A stretch of DNA of 64,000 bases from Pseudocolwellia sp049933045 (lineage in GTDB: Bacteria; Pseudomonadota; Gammaproteobacteria; Enterobacterales; Alteromonadaceae), in assembly GCF_049933045.1 (NCBI RefSeq), contig NZ_CP187926.1, positions 3,348,001 to 3,412,000 of the forward strand. The letters run 5' to 3'. Position numbers and translations under genes: made by a program. Each line of letters starts with the position of its first letter. Within the stretch, counting starts at the first letter, position 1. Positions 26,003-35,641 of this stretch are shown in pieces. Under the pieces are notes generated by a model. That model had not been told where the DNA came from. It made no database searches and saw only the letters and a program-made list of their open reading frames with translations.

Positions 26003-26677
26003 TAGTTACGACTAAATTAAACCTTTCCAAATAAACAACTCTTATGGATTTGTGCTTCGCCATCCCATTTATGATCTCATCTTTAATTATCATCTTTCAA
26101 TATCTATTCTGATCGTTAAATAAAGCACTAAACCACTCTGACAGCCTTATTAGTCATTCATTTCAACTTCAACAACATACTTGTCATGTGAAAATTCTAA
26201 GGCTCTATGTTGTTGTATTTATAAATCATGAGTTTTCTGATATTCATTCCTTAGAACGTTTATAGCGAATTCATTAATATTTAGTCATTGTCCTTTTAAA
26301 TTAAATAGCGTCCTTTAAAAGTAATAGAACTTAATCTATCTAAAAGTATTACTATGAGTTTTTTAAACTAAACAGGAGTGCAATCACTTAAACTAGGTGT
26401 TTTAAAAGAGGGAATGAAAAATGAAGAATAGTTATCTTCTTTGTTAATAGTAATTCACTGTTAGGTCAATATGGCTTAAAAAATCGTATTTTAGATAGAC
26501 TCAATCATACTAATTTATTTACTACTTACTTCATGGGAGACATCAAGATCTGCTTACCTATCAAGCTTTATCTGTTTTTAATCATTACATTATATTAGAT
26601 AATTGATCGCTACTACTCAGTGTTAAATACTTGATTAGAAATACCTAACCAACTCCCATCACTTTTCTTTAGGCAAT
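26003..26677. other. Intergenic region between the insertion sequence and tuf, no gene seen
   Basis: About 675 bp of AT-rich sequence with short frames broken by stops on both strands. A CAACAACAT/ATGTTGTTG inverted repeat (about 26171-26213) is visible. I recognise no gene, RNA or remnant. The last part (from 26643) is the tuf 3' flank that recurs at 44815. Confidence 0.4.
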
Positions 26678-26777
26678 AAAAAAGAGCACCGAAGCGCTCT
26701 TTTTTTGGTTTAGATATTAATCTAAATCAGGAATTAATCCATGATTTTAGATACAACACCAGCACCTACAGTACGAC
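26643..26777 (-). repeat. tuf 3' end and flank, copy A (repeated at 44815-44964)
   Basis: The stretch ACCTAACCAAC, ATCACTTTTCTTTAGGCAAT, the TTCG terminator hairpin, and the last tuf codons up to GTACGAC recur with few differences at 44815-44964. This shows the two tuf loci shared the same 3' flank, now separated from the second intact tuf gene. Confidence 0.85.
26678..26706 (-). terminator. Terminator of the str operon (after tuf)
   Basis: AGAGCAC (26683-26689) and GCGCTCT (26694-26700) pair around a UUCG tetraloop in the minus-strand RNA, with an A-run before and six to seven T residues after. It lies about 27 bp beyond the tuf stop. A second AT-rich palindrome, TTTAGAT/ATCTAAA, lies between. 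Confidence 0.93.
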
Positions 26778-27918
26778 CACCTTCACGGATAGCGAAGCGT
26801 AAACCTTCATCCATCGCTACTGGGTTGATAAGCTCAACAACAAACTTAAGGTTGTCACCAGGCATTACCATTTCAACACCCTCAGGAAGCTCTACAGCAC
26901 CTGTGATATCTGTTGTACGGAAGTAAAACTGTGGACGGTAACCTTTGAAGAATGGAGTATGACGACCACCTTCATCTTTACTTAACACGTATACTTCTGA
27001 TTCGAATTTAGTATGTGGAGAGATAGAACCAGGCTTACATAATACTTGACCACGTTCAACGTCTTCACGTTTAAGACCACGTAAAAGAACACCACAGTTT
27101 TCGCCCGCACGACCTTCGTCAAGAAGTTTACGGAACATTTCAACACCAGTACAAGTTGATTTTTGTGTATCACGGATACCAACAACTTCTACTTCTTCAC
27201 CAACTTTGATGATACCACGTTCAACACGACCCGTTACAACAGTACCACGACCAGCGATCGAGAATACATCTTCGATAGGCATGATGAATGCACCGTCAAT
27301 TGCACGCTCTGGCTCTGGAATGTATGTATCTAATTGGTTAGCAAGTTCGATTATTTTCGCTTCCCACTTCTCTTCGCCTTGTAGCGCGCCTAAAGCAGAA
27401 CCTTGAATTACTGGTAAGTCATCACCTGGGAATTCATATTCAGAAAGTAGTTCACGGATTTCCATTTCTACTAATTCTAATAACTCTTCATCATCAACAA
27501 CATCACATTTGTTCATGAATACGATGATGTATGGAACACCAACTTGGCGAGATAATAAGATATGCTCACGTGTTTGTGGCATAGGACCATCTGTAGCAGC
27601 AACTACTAAGATAGCACCATCCATTTGTGCTGCACCAGTGATCATGTTTTTGATATAATCGGCATGGCCAGGACAATCTACGTGTGCGTAGTGACGTACT
27701 TCTGTGTCATATTCGATGTGAGATGTATTGATTGTAATACCACGCTCACGCTCTTCTGGAGCATTATCGATTTGTGCGAAATCTTTAACTTCACCACCGT
27801 GTACTTTTGTTAATACTGCAGAGATTGCAGCTGTTAACGTAGTTTTACCGTGATCGACGTGTCCGATTGTACCAACGTTTACATGTGGTTTATTACGTTC
27901 AAATTTTGCTTTAGCCAT
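26734..27918 (-). CDS. tuf: Elongation factor Tu (first copy)
   Basis: A 394-residue EF-Tu with P-loop GHVDHGKTT (about residue 18), DCPGHADYIKNMITGAAQMD and NKCD. It carries aminoacyl-tRNA to the ribosome. It is the last gene of the str operon (rpsL-rpsG-fusA-tuf), 92 bp after fusA. It is nearly identical to the copy at 45139; visible differences are the last residues (SKIMD here, SKIIA there) and one Ile/Val change (WEAKIIE against WEAKVIE). Confidence 0.98.
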   Translation of the reverse strand: MAKAKFERNKPHVNVGTIGHVDHGKTTLTAAISAVLTKVHGGEVKDFAQIDNAPEERERGITINTSHIEYDTEVRHYAHVDCPGHADYIKNMITGAAQMDGAILVVAATDGPMPQTREHILLSRQVGVPYIIVFMNKCDVVDDEELLELVEMEIRELLSEYEFPGDDLPVIQGSALGALQGEEKWEAKIIELANQLDTYIPEPERAIDGAFIMPIEDVFSIAGRGTVVTGRVERGIIKVGEEVEVVGIRDTQKSTCTGVEMFRKLLDEGRAGENCGVLLRGLKREDVERGQVLCKPGSISPHTKFESEVYVLSKDEGGRHTPFFKGYRPQFYFRTTDITGAVELPEGVEMVMPGDNLKFVVELINPVAMDEGLRFAIREGGRTVGAGVVSKIMD

Positions 27919-28010
27919 TTTACAATTACCTTAAAGTTTATTAAAAGCGCAGCCATGTTGACCGAGCTAGACTTTCACTAAATATTAAGTGAGCGCCTTA
28001 CGAGAATTCA

Positions 28011-30116
28011 TTAGAATCCATTAGAGTTTGTTAATGCGTCGAGTACTTTCTGTGGAGCTTCGCTATAGCGCTGAAATTCCATCGAGTAAGAAGCTCGCCC
28101 TTGAGTGGCACTGCGCAATGCAGTTGCATAACCAAACATTTCAGATAGTGGTACCGTAGCATTCACTATTTTAGAACCCGCAGGTCCTTCATCCATACCA
28201 TCGATTAATCCGCGTCGACGATTTAAATCACCAACAACGTCACCCATATTTTCTTCTGGCGTAGTAACTTCGACTTTCATCATAGGTTCTAATAGTGCAG
28301 GAGAAGCGTCTATAGCTCCCTGTCTAAAGCCCATTGATGCAGCCACTTTAAACGCCATTTCGTTTGAATCAACGTCATGAAAAGAGCCATCGTAAAGAGT
28401 AACCTTTACATCAAGCATAGGATAACCAGCAATTACACCGCTGTCCATCTGCTCACTACAACCTTTTTCAATTGCTGGGATAAATTCTTTTGGAATCGTA
28501 CCACCAACAATTTCGTTAACAAACTCGAAACCTTTACCTTCTGGTAATGGTTCCATTTTCAACCAGACGTGGCCAAATTGACCTTTACCACCTGATTGTC
28601 TTACAAATTTCCCCTCAACATTAACTGTTGAACGGATAGTTTCGCGATAAGCAACTTGAGGATTACCCACGTTACATGAAACACTAAATTCGCGTTTCAT
28701 ACGTTCTACTAAGATATCGAGATGTAATTCCCCCATACCTGAAATTATTGTTTGTCCAGTTTCTTCATTTGTTTCTACTCTAAATGAAGGATCTTCTGCA
28801 GCAAGTTTCCCTAATGCTAACGCTAATTTTTCTTGGTCAGCTAATGTTTTAGGTTCAACTGCTACTGAAATTACTGGCTCAGGAAATTCCATACGTTCAA
28901 GTGTAATAACATGATTAGGATCACAAAGTGTCTCACCTGTTGTTACATCTTTTAAGCTGATTGCCGCTGCAATATCACCCGCATGAACTTCTTTAATTTC
29001 TTTTCGGTCGTTAGCATGCATTTGTACTATACGGCCTAAACGCTCTTTCTTACCCTTAATAGGATTATAAACAGTATCGCCTGTTTTTACGACGCCTGAA
29101 TAAACTCTAAAGAACGTAAGGGTTCCAACAAAAGGGTCTGTTGCTATTTTAAAAGCTAACGCAGAAAACGGAGCGTTGTCGTCAGCTGCACGTGTTCCTT
29201 CTGTTTCATCTTTATCGTCATTAATACCGGTTATTGCAGGTACTTCAACTGGAGATGGTAAATATTCGATAACGGCATCTAATACTGCTTGAACACCTTT
29301 ATTTTTAAAGGCTGAACCACAGCTACATAAAATAATTTCGTTATTTAATGTTCTTTGTCTTAATCCTGCTTTTATTTCTGCTTCTGTTAAATCACCTTCT
29401 TCGAGGTATTTATCCATAAGCTCTTCTGTAGCTTCTGCAGCCTCAGAAATTAAATTTTCACGCCATTCTTCTGCGTCATCCAACATTTCTGCTGGGATTT
29501 CTTCATAAGTAAAAGTCATTCCCTGGTCTGCTTCGTTCCAGTTAATCGCTTTCATCTTTATAAGGTCAATTACACCTTTAAATTCTTCTTCTGCACCAAT
29601 AGCTAAATGGATAGGGACTGCATTCGCACCCAGACGAGTTTTCATCTGATCGATTACATTAAGAAAATTAGCTCCAGTACGGTCCATTTTGTTTACAAAA
29701 ACAATACGCGGAACAGAATATTTTTCCATTTGTCGCCATACGGTTTCAGTTTGTGGTTGAACACCAGAAGAACCACATAATACAAGTACTGCACCATCAA
29801 GTACGCGTAATGAACGCTCTACTTCAATAGTAAAATCAACGTGACCAGGAGTGTCGATGATATTAATGCGATGATCTTCAAACTGCGCATTCATACCCTT
29901 CCAAAAACAAGTTGTAGCCGCTGAGGTTATTGTTATGCCTCGCTCTTGTTCCTGTTCCATCCAGTCCATTGTAGCTGCACCATCGTGCACCTCACCAATT
30001 TTGTGAGAAAGGCCTGTATAGAAAAGTACCCTTTCTGTAGTTGTCGTTTTACCGGCATCAACATGAGCACAGATACCAATGTTACGATAGTGCTCTATAG
30101 GGGTAGTACGTGCCAC
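28011..30116 (-). CDS. fusA: Elongation factor G (canonical)
   Basis: A 701-residue EF-G with G1 AHVDAGKTTTTERVLFYTG, G3 DTPGHVDF, G4 NKMDRTGA and full domains II-V. It drives translocation and, with RRF, ribosome recycling. It is the str-operon copy, 90 bp after rpsG, and is the presumed housekeeping gene in contrast to the paralogue at 22964. Confidence 0.98.
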   Translation of the reverse strand: MARTTPIEHYRNIGICAHVDAGKTTTTERVLFYTGLSHKIGEVHDGAATMDWMEQEQERGITITSAATTCFWKGMNAQFEDHRINIIDTPGHVDFTIEVERSLRVLDGAVLVLCGSSGVQPQTETVWRQMEKYSVPRIVFVNKMDRTGANFLNVIDQMKTRLGANAVPIHLAIGAEEEFKGVIDLIKMKAINWNEADQGMTFTYEEIPAEMLDDAEEWRENLISEAAEATEELMDKYLEEGDLTEAEIKAGLRQRTLNNEIILCSCGSAFKNKGVQAVLDAVIEYLPSPVEVPAITGINDDKDETEGTRAADDNAPFSALAFKIATDPFVGTLTFFRVYSGVVKTGDTVYNPIKGKKERLGRIVQMHANDRKEIKEVHAGDIAAAISLKDVTTGETLCDPNHVITLERMEFPEPVISVAVEPKTLADQEKLALALGKLAAEDPSFRVETNEETGQTIISGMGELHLDILVERMKREFSVSCNVGNPQVAYRETIRSTVNVEGKFVRQSGGKGQFGHVWLKMEPLPEGKGFEFVNEIVGGTIPKEFIPAIEKGCSEQMDSGVIAGYPMLDVKVTLYDGSFHDVDSNEMAFKVAASMGFRQGAIDASPALLEPMMKVEVTTPEENMGDVVGDLNRRRGLIDGMDEGPAGSKIVNATVPLSEMFGYATALRSATQGRASYSMEFQRYSEAPQKVLDALTNSNGF

Positions 30117-30206
30117 TATTACATCCTCTTTCTGAGTTATATACCCAGATATTAAAAAGTTGTGATTACCGTTTTATGACAAACGGTAATCACTACAAAC
30201 ACTTTT

Positions 30207-30677
30207 CTACCAACGGTAGTGAGCGAATGCTTTGTTTGCTTCAGCCATACGGTGAACGTCTTCACGTTTCTTAACCGCTGAACCTTTGCTATCAGACGCA
30301 TCTAACATTTCGTTAGCTAGGCGCTGAGCCATTGATTTTTCACCACGTTTACGAGCTGCGTCAACTAACCAACGCATGGCTAGAGCATTACGACGAACTG
30401 GACGTACTTCAACTGGAACCTGGTAAGTAGAACCACCTACACGACGCGATTTAACTTCCACTTGTGGGCGGATGTTTTCTAACGCTTCTTCGAAAAGCTC
30501 TAACTGAGGCTTATCAGATTTCTCAACTAAAATGTCTAGTGCACCATATACAATTTTTTCTGCAGTAGATTTTTTACCATCAACCATAAGGATGTTGATG
30601 AATTTTGCTAAAAGTTCGTTATGGAACTTAGGATCTGGCAATATTTTACGTTGCCCTACGACGCGTCTTCTTGGCAT
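30207..30677 (-). CDS. rpsG: 30S ribosomal protein S7
   Basis: A 156-residue S7 with MPRRRVVGQRKILPDPKFHN and the GGSTYQVPVEVRPVRRNALA block. It organises the 3' major domain of 16S rRNA and in enterobacteria represses the str operon. It lies 96 bp after rpsL, a gap that in Escherichia coli holds the S7 target. Confidence 0.98.
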   Translation of the reverse strand: MPRRRVVGQRKILPDPKFHNELLAKFINILMVDGKKSTAEKIVYGALDILVEKSDKPQLELFEEALENIRPQVEVKSRRVGGSTYQVPVEVRPVRRNALAMRWLVDAARKRGEKSMAQRLANEMLDASDSKGSAVKKREDVHRMAEANKAFAHYRW

Positions 30678-30773
30678 CTTAATTCTCCGTTATTTTCAGG
30701 TATAACCCAAAATTTAATATTTTATTTGGCCTTACTTAACGCTTTCGATTTCTAATTAAAGAAAAGGAATAGC

Positions 30774-31148
30774 TTAAGATTTAGGTCGTTTAGCACCGTA
30801 TTTAGAACGGCCTTGTCTTCTATCGTTTACACCAGAACAATCTAGCGCGCCACGAACAGTGTGATAACGCACACCTGGTAAATCTTTAACACGACCACCG
30901 CGTATTAAAATAACGCTATGCTCTTGTAAGTTATGACCTTCACCACCGATGTATGAAGTAACTTCGAATCCGTTAGTTAAACGAACACGAGCAACTTTAC
31001 GAAGTGCTGAGTTTGGTTTCTTTGGTGTAGTTGTATACACACGAGTACATACGCCACGACGTTGTGGACAAGCTTGTAATGCCGGAACATTACTTTTTGT
31101 TACTTGTCTAACACGAGGTTTACGTACTAATTGGTTAATAGTTGCCAT
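30774..31148 (-). CDS. rpsL: 30S ribosomal protein S12
   Basis: A 124-residue S12 with MATINQLVRKPRVRQ at the start. The two decoding-centre loops are wild type: TPKKPNSALRK around K43 and GRVKDLPGVRYHTVRG around K88, so no known streptomycin-resistance change is present. It is the first gene of the str operon, with a strong promoter at 31272-31300. Confidence 0.98.
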   Translation of the reverse strand: MATINQLVRKPRVRQVTKSNVPALQACPQRRGVCTRVYTTTPKKPNSALRKVARVRLTNGFEVTSYIGGEGHNLQEHSVILIRGGRVKDLPGVRYHTVRGALDCSGVNDRRQGRSKYGAKRPKS

Positions 31149-31216
31149 TAAATAGCTCCCGATTAGTTAAACTTGTATAAATTCAATCAATGAAAATTTA
31201 TACCCTTATAAACGTG

Positions 31217-31271
31217 AAAATCCGCGACCTCATATTTTATACGTAATACGTACAGAATATAAGGTCGCGGA
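31217..31271 (-). terminator. Long hairpin between rpoC and rpsL (probable rpoBC terminator)
   Basis: Two 24-base arms (31221-31244 and 31248-31271) pair with three imperfections, two of them G-U wobbles in the minus-strand RNA, around a 3-base loop. The base of the stem is CCGCGACC/GGTCGCGG. On the minus strand TTTT (31217-31220) follows directly. It lies about 80 bp beyond the rpoC stop and overlaps the str promoter start region. Confidence 0.8.
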
Positions 31272-31300
31272 ATTCTATAGGTCAAGTAGTAAGCTGTCAA
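31272..31300 (-). promoter_or_regulatory. Strong sigma70-type promoter of the str operon
   Basis: Perfect TTGACA (-35, 31295-31300), a 17-base spacer and TAGAAT (-10, 31272-31277), followed by a GC-rich TCCGCG discriminator. The predicted start at about 31265-31266 lies inside the right arm of the rpoBC terminator hairpin, 117 bases before the rpsL start codon. Confidence 0.85.
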
Positions 31301-31349
31301 GTTTTACAGCTTACTTTACCTAATTTTCTACTTTAAATAGCGATTTTAA

Positions 31350-34300
31350 TTAATCAGCATTTAAAGCATCTGTTAACGCTTGTGCTGCATCATCTGCAGA
31401 AACCGTAGTTTCTTCAACTGGAACAGCATTACGTTTACGTGCTCTTTCTTGGTGGTATGAATAACCCGTACCTGCTGGTATTAATCGACCAACAATTACG
31501 TTTTCTTTCAAGCCACGTAAGCTATCTTTCTTACCTGCAACTGCAGCTTCAGTTAATACTCTTGTTGTTTCTTGGAAAGAAGCAGCAGAGATAAATGACT
31601 CTGTAGAAAGTGATGCTTTAGTAATACCCATCATTTGCATAACGTATTCAGCAGGTTGCTTACCCTGTAATTCTAATTCACGGTTTGCAATGTTTACATG
31701 AGCAACTTCAAGCTGTTCGCCTTTTAAGAAATCACTATCACCAGCATCTAAGATTTCACACTTACGAATCATTTGACGAACAATAACTTCGATATGCTTA
31801 TCGTTAATTTTAACACCTTGTAAACGATATACTTCTTGTACTTCGTTAACAATGTAATTTGCTACTGGAGCTACGCCACGTAATCTTAGAATGTCATGTG
31901 GAGACTCTGGACCATCGGCAATAACTTCACCTTTAAGAACTGATTCACCTTCGAACACTGTAAGTTGACGCATCTTAGGTATCATTTCTTCGTATACTTC
32001 ACCACTTGGTTGAGTAATAAGAAGGCGAACTTTACCTTTTGTTTCTTTACCGAAACCGATGATACCTGTTTTCTCTGCAAGAATAGCTGGTAGCTTAGGC
32101 TTACGTGCTTCAAATAAATCAGCAACGCGAGGTAGACCACCCGTGATATCACGAGTTTTTGAGCTTTCTTGTGGTATACGCGCTAGTGCGTCACCAATGT
32201 TTACTTCTGCACCATCTTCTAAGTTAACAATTGCGTTACCAGGTAAGTAATATTGTGCTGGAATTTCTGTACCAGCAATCATTACATCGTTACCTTTAGC
32301 ATCGATTAGCTTAACCATAGGACGCATCTCTTTACCTGCAGAGTTACGTTGACCAGCATCCGTTACAACAACACTAGATAAACCTGTTAATTCATCAGTT
32401 TGGCGAACCATAGTTACGCCATCGATTAATTCAACAAATTGAACTCTACCGCCAACCTCAGTAATAATTGGATGCGTATGCGGATCCCAATTAGCTATGA
32501 TGTCGCCTGCTTGAAGTTCTTCACCGTCTTGTTTCGAGATTACAGAACCGTAAGGTACTTTATAACGTTCTTTCTCACGACCATGCTCATCAATAACTGT
32601 TAATTCTGATGAACGAGAAGTGATAACCAAATGGTTAGAAGAGTTTGTTACAAACTTAGCGTTTTGTAATTTTAAAGTACCGTTGTTTTTAACTTGTACG
32701 TTGTTTTCAGCAGATGCACGAGATGCAGCACCACCGATATGGAACGTACGCATTGTTAACTGTGTACCAGGTTCACCGATTGATTGTGCTGCCACAACAC
32801 CAATTGCTTCACCTTGATTGATCATATGACCACGAGCCAAATCACGACCGTAACAATGTGCACAGATACCGAAATCTGTTTTACATGTAATGATTGAACG
32901 AACCATCATTTGATCCACTGAGTTTTCTTCAATGAAATCACAAAGTGCTTCGTCAATTAATGTGTTACGTGGTAATAAAACTTCGTTAGTACCAGGTTTT
33001 AATACATCTTCTGCAACTACACGACCAAGTACACGTTCTCTTAACGGTTCTACAACGTCACCACCTTCAATCAATGGAGTCATTAATAGACCATCTAACG
33101 TGCCACAGTCATGGTTAGTTACAACTAAATCTTGTGCAACATCAACTAAACGACGAGTTAAGTAACCCGAGTTAGCTGTTTTAAGTGCCGTATCGGCAAG
33201 ACCTTTACGCGCACCATGAGTAGATATAAAGTATTGTAATACGTTTAGACCTTCACGGAAGTTAGCGGTAATTGGTGTTTCGATGATAGAACCATCTGGT
33301 TTAGCCATCAGGCCACGCATACCAGCAAGCTGACGTATTTGCGCAGCACTACCACGAGCACCAGAATCTGCCATCATAAAGATTGAGTTGAAAGAGTCTT
33401 GCTCTTCTGGCTCACCGTCACGATTGATCACAGTTTCTTTAGATAAGTTATCCATCATCGCTTTCGAAACTTTTTCGTTAGCTGATGACCAAATATCGAT
33501 TACTTTGTTGTACTTCTCACCCGCTGTAACAAGACCTTGTTCAAACTGTGTTTGAATTTCAGCAACTTCTTCTTCAGCATCTTCGATGATAGTGTACTTA
33601 GCAGCAGGAATAACCATATCGTCTATACCAACAGATGCTCCAGCTATCATTGCGTAATGAAAACCTGTGTACATGATGTGGTCAGCAAACATTACCGTTT
33701 CTTTTAATCCAAGATTACGGTAAGCATGGTTAATCAGTTTTGAAATTGGTTTTTTACCAAGAGGCTGATCAATTAAGTCATACGGTAAGCCGTCAGGACA
33801 TACTTGCCATAAAATTGCACGACCAACAGTAGTATCACGAAGTGAAACAGTTTCAACTAACTCACCTGCTTCGTTACGTACATGTTCAGTAATACGAATT
33901 TTAACACGAGCATGAAGTTCAGCAAAACCTGTACGGTATGCTTTTTCAGCTTCTTTAGTGTCAGCAAATACCATGCCTTCACCTAAACCATTTACACGAT
34001 CACGCGTTAGGTAATATAAACCTAATACAACATCTTGTGATGGTACGATGATTGGATCACCGTTAGCAGGAGAAAGTACGTTGTTTGTTGACATCATTAA
34101 TGTACGAGCTTCCATTTGAGCTTCGATAGTTAATGGTACGTGTACCGCCATTTGGTCACCATCGAAATCGGCATTGTATGCCGCACAAACTAATGGATGT
34201 AAATGGATTGCTTTACCTTCAATAAGAACAGGTTCAAATGCTTGGATACCTAGTCTATGAAGTGTTGGTGCACGGTTAAGCATAACTGGATGTTCACGGA

Positions 34301-35546
34301 TTACTTCATCAAGTACATCCCAAACTTCAGCGCCTTCACGTTCAACTAATTTTTTAGCCGCTTTAATCGTAGTCGCTAAACCACGAGCTTCTAATTTACC
34401 GTAGATAAATGGTTTGAATAATTCAAGTGCCATTTTCTTAGGTAAACCACACTGGTGTAAACGTAGTGTAGGACCAACTGTGATTACAGAACGACCTGAA
34501 TAATCTACACGTTTACCTAGTAAGTTTTGACGGAAACGACCTTGCTTACCTTTGATCATGTCAGCAAGTGATTTTAATGGACGTTTGTTTGAACCAGTAA
34601 TAGCTCTACCACGACGACCATTATCTAATAATGCATCAACAGACTCTTGTAACATACGTTTTTCGTTACGTACGATAATATCTGGTGCTACTAAATCAAG
34701 AAGACGTTTAAGACGGTTGTTACGGTTAATTACACGACGGTATAAGTCGTTCAAATCAGACGTAGCAAAACGACCACCATCTAGTGGAACTAGAGGACGT
34801 AAATCAGGTGGTAAAATAGGAAGAACAGACATAATCATCCACTCAGGCTTGTTGCCTGAAGCAGCGAATGCTTCCATTAATTTTAAACGTTTAGTGATTT
34901 TCTTACGTTTAGTTTCAGAACCAATTTCAGGAAGTTCTTCACGCATTTGCGCAACTTCACCGTCAAGGTCAATTTGTTGCAATAATGCTAGTACTGCTTC
35001 AGCACCCATTTTCGCGTCAAATTCATCACCATGCTCTTCTAAAGCATCTAGGTATTCTTCTTCAGTAAGAATCTGGCTCTTTTCTAAAGTCGTTAAACCT
35101 GGTTCTGTAACTACGTATGATTCGAAATATAAAACACGTTCGATATCACGTAATGTCATATCTAGTAATAAACCAATACGTGAAGGTAATGATTTTAAGA
35201 ACCAAATATGTGCAACTGGGCTTGCTAATTCGATATGACCCATACGGTCACGACGAACTTTAGTTAATGTAACTTCAACGCCACATTTTTCACAAATAAC
35301 ACCACGATGCTTAAGACGCTTATATTTACCACAAAGACATTCGTAGTCTTTAACTGGTCCAAATATGCGTGCACAGAATAAACCATCACGCTCAGGTTTA
35401 AACGTACGGTAGTTAATTGTTTCTGGTTTTTTAACTTCACCAAATGACCATGAACGGATCATGTCAGGTGATGCTAGCCCGATGCGAATGCCATCGAACT
35501 CTTCTGTTTGATTTTGTTGCTTAAGAAACTTAAGTAAATCTTTCAC
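31350..35546 (-). CDS. rpoC: DNA-directed RNA polymerase subunit beta'
   Basis: A 1398-residue beta' subunit. The catalytic Mg-binding motif NADFDGDQM (about residue 460), the N-terminal zinc site (CLCGKYKRLKHRG, ICEKCG) and the second cysteine cluster (CKTDFGICAHCYGRDLARGH) are present. It is translated from the same transcript as rpoB, 95 bp downstream of it. It ends before a strong hairpin terminator. Confidence 0.99.
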   Translation of the reverse strand: MKDLLKFLKQQNQTEEFDGIRIGLASPDMIRSWSFGEVKKPETINYRTFKPERDGLFCARIFGPVKDYECLCGKYKRLKHRGVICEKCGVEVTLTKVRRDRMGHIELASPVAHIWFLKSLPSRIGLLLDMTLRDIERVLYFESYVVTEPGLTTLEKSQILTEEEYLDALEEHGDEFDAKMGAEAVLALLQQIDLDGEVAQMREELPEIGSETKRKKITKRLKLMEAFAASGNKPEWMIMSVLPILPPDLRPLVPLDGGRFATSDLNDLYRRVINRNNRLKRLLDLVAPDIIVRNEKRMLQESVDALLDNGRRGRAITGSNKRPLKSLADMIKGKQGRFRQNLLGKRVDYSGRSVITVGPTLRLHQCGLPKKMALELFKPFIYGKLEARGLATTIKAAKKLVEREGAEVWDVLDEVIREHPVMLNRAPTLHRLGIQAFEPVLIEGKAIHLHPLVCAAYNADFDGDQMAVHVPLTIEAQMEARTLMMSTNNVLSPANGDPIIVPSQDVVLGLYYLTRDRVNGLGEGMVFADTKEAEKAYRTGFAELHARVKIRITEHVRNEAGELVETVSLRDTTVGRAILWQVCPDGLPYDLIDQPLGKKPISKLINHAYRNLGLKETVMFADHIMYTGFHYAMIAGASVGIDDMVIPAAKYTIIEDAEEEVAEIQTQFEQGLVTAGEKYNKVIDIWSSANEKVSKAMMDNLSKETVINRDGEPEEQDSFNSIFMMADSGARGSAAQIRQLAGMRGLMAKPDGSIIETPITANFREGLNVLQYFISTHGARKGLADTALKTANSGYLTRRLVDVAQDLVVTNHDCGTLDGLLMTPLIEGGDVVEPLRERVLGRVVAEDVLKPGTNEVLLPRNTLIDEALCDFIEENSVDQMMVRSIITCKTDFGICAHCYGRDLARGHMINQGEAIGVVAAQSIGEPGTQLTMRTFHIGGAASRASAENNVQVKNNGTLKLQNAKFVTNSSNHLVITSRSSELTVIDEHGREKERYKVPYGSVISKQDGEELQAGDIIANWDPHTHPIITEVGGRVQFVELIDGVTMVRQTDELTGLSSVVVTDAGQRNSAGKEMRPMVKLIDAKGNDVMIAGTEIPAQYYLPGNAIVNLEDGAEVNIGDALARIPQESSKTRDITGGLPRVADLFEARKPKLPAILAEKTGIIGFGKETKGKVRLLITQPSGEVYEEMIPKMRQLTVFEGESVLKGEVIADGPESPHDILRLRGVAPVANYIVNEVQEVYRLQGVKINDKHIEVIVRQMIRKCEILDAGDSDFLKGEQLEVAHVNIANRELELQGKQPAEYVMQMMGITKASLSTESFISAASFQETTRVLTEAAVAGKKDSLRGLKENVIVGRLIPAGTGYSYHQERARKRNAVPVEETTVSADDAAQALTDALNAD

Positions 35547-35641
35547 ACTATTCTCCTGTCGGAGTTAAATACGCGAGAGAGTATTTCTACCCTCTCCATG
35601 TACTAACCTTTATAACAAAAAGCCAGCAAATCAGTTATTTG

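Noticed and set aside
34552..35238. A 228-residue plus-strand frame opposite rpoC
   Set aside because: Ser/Arg-rich antisense shadow of a highly conserved gene; no ribosome-binding site or known family.
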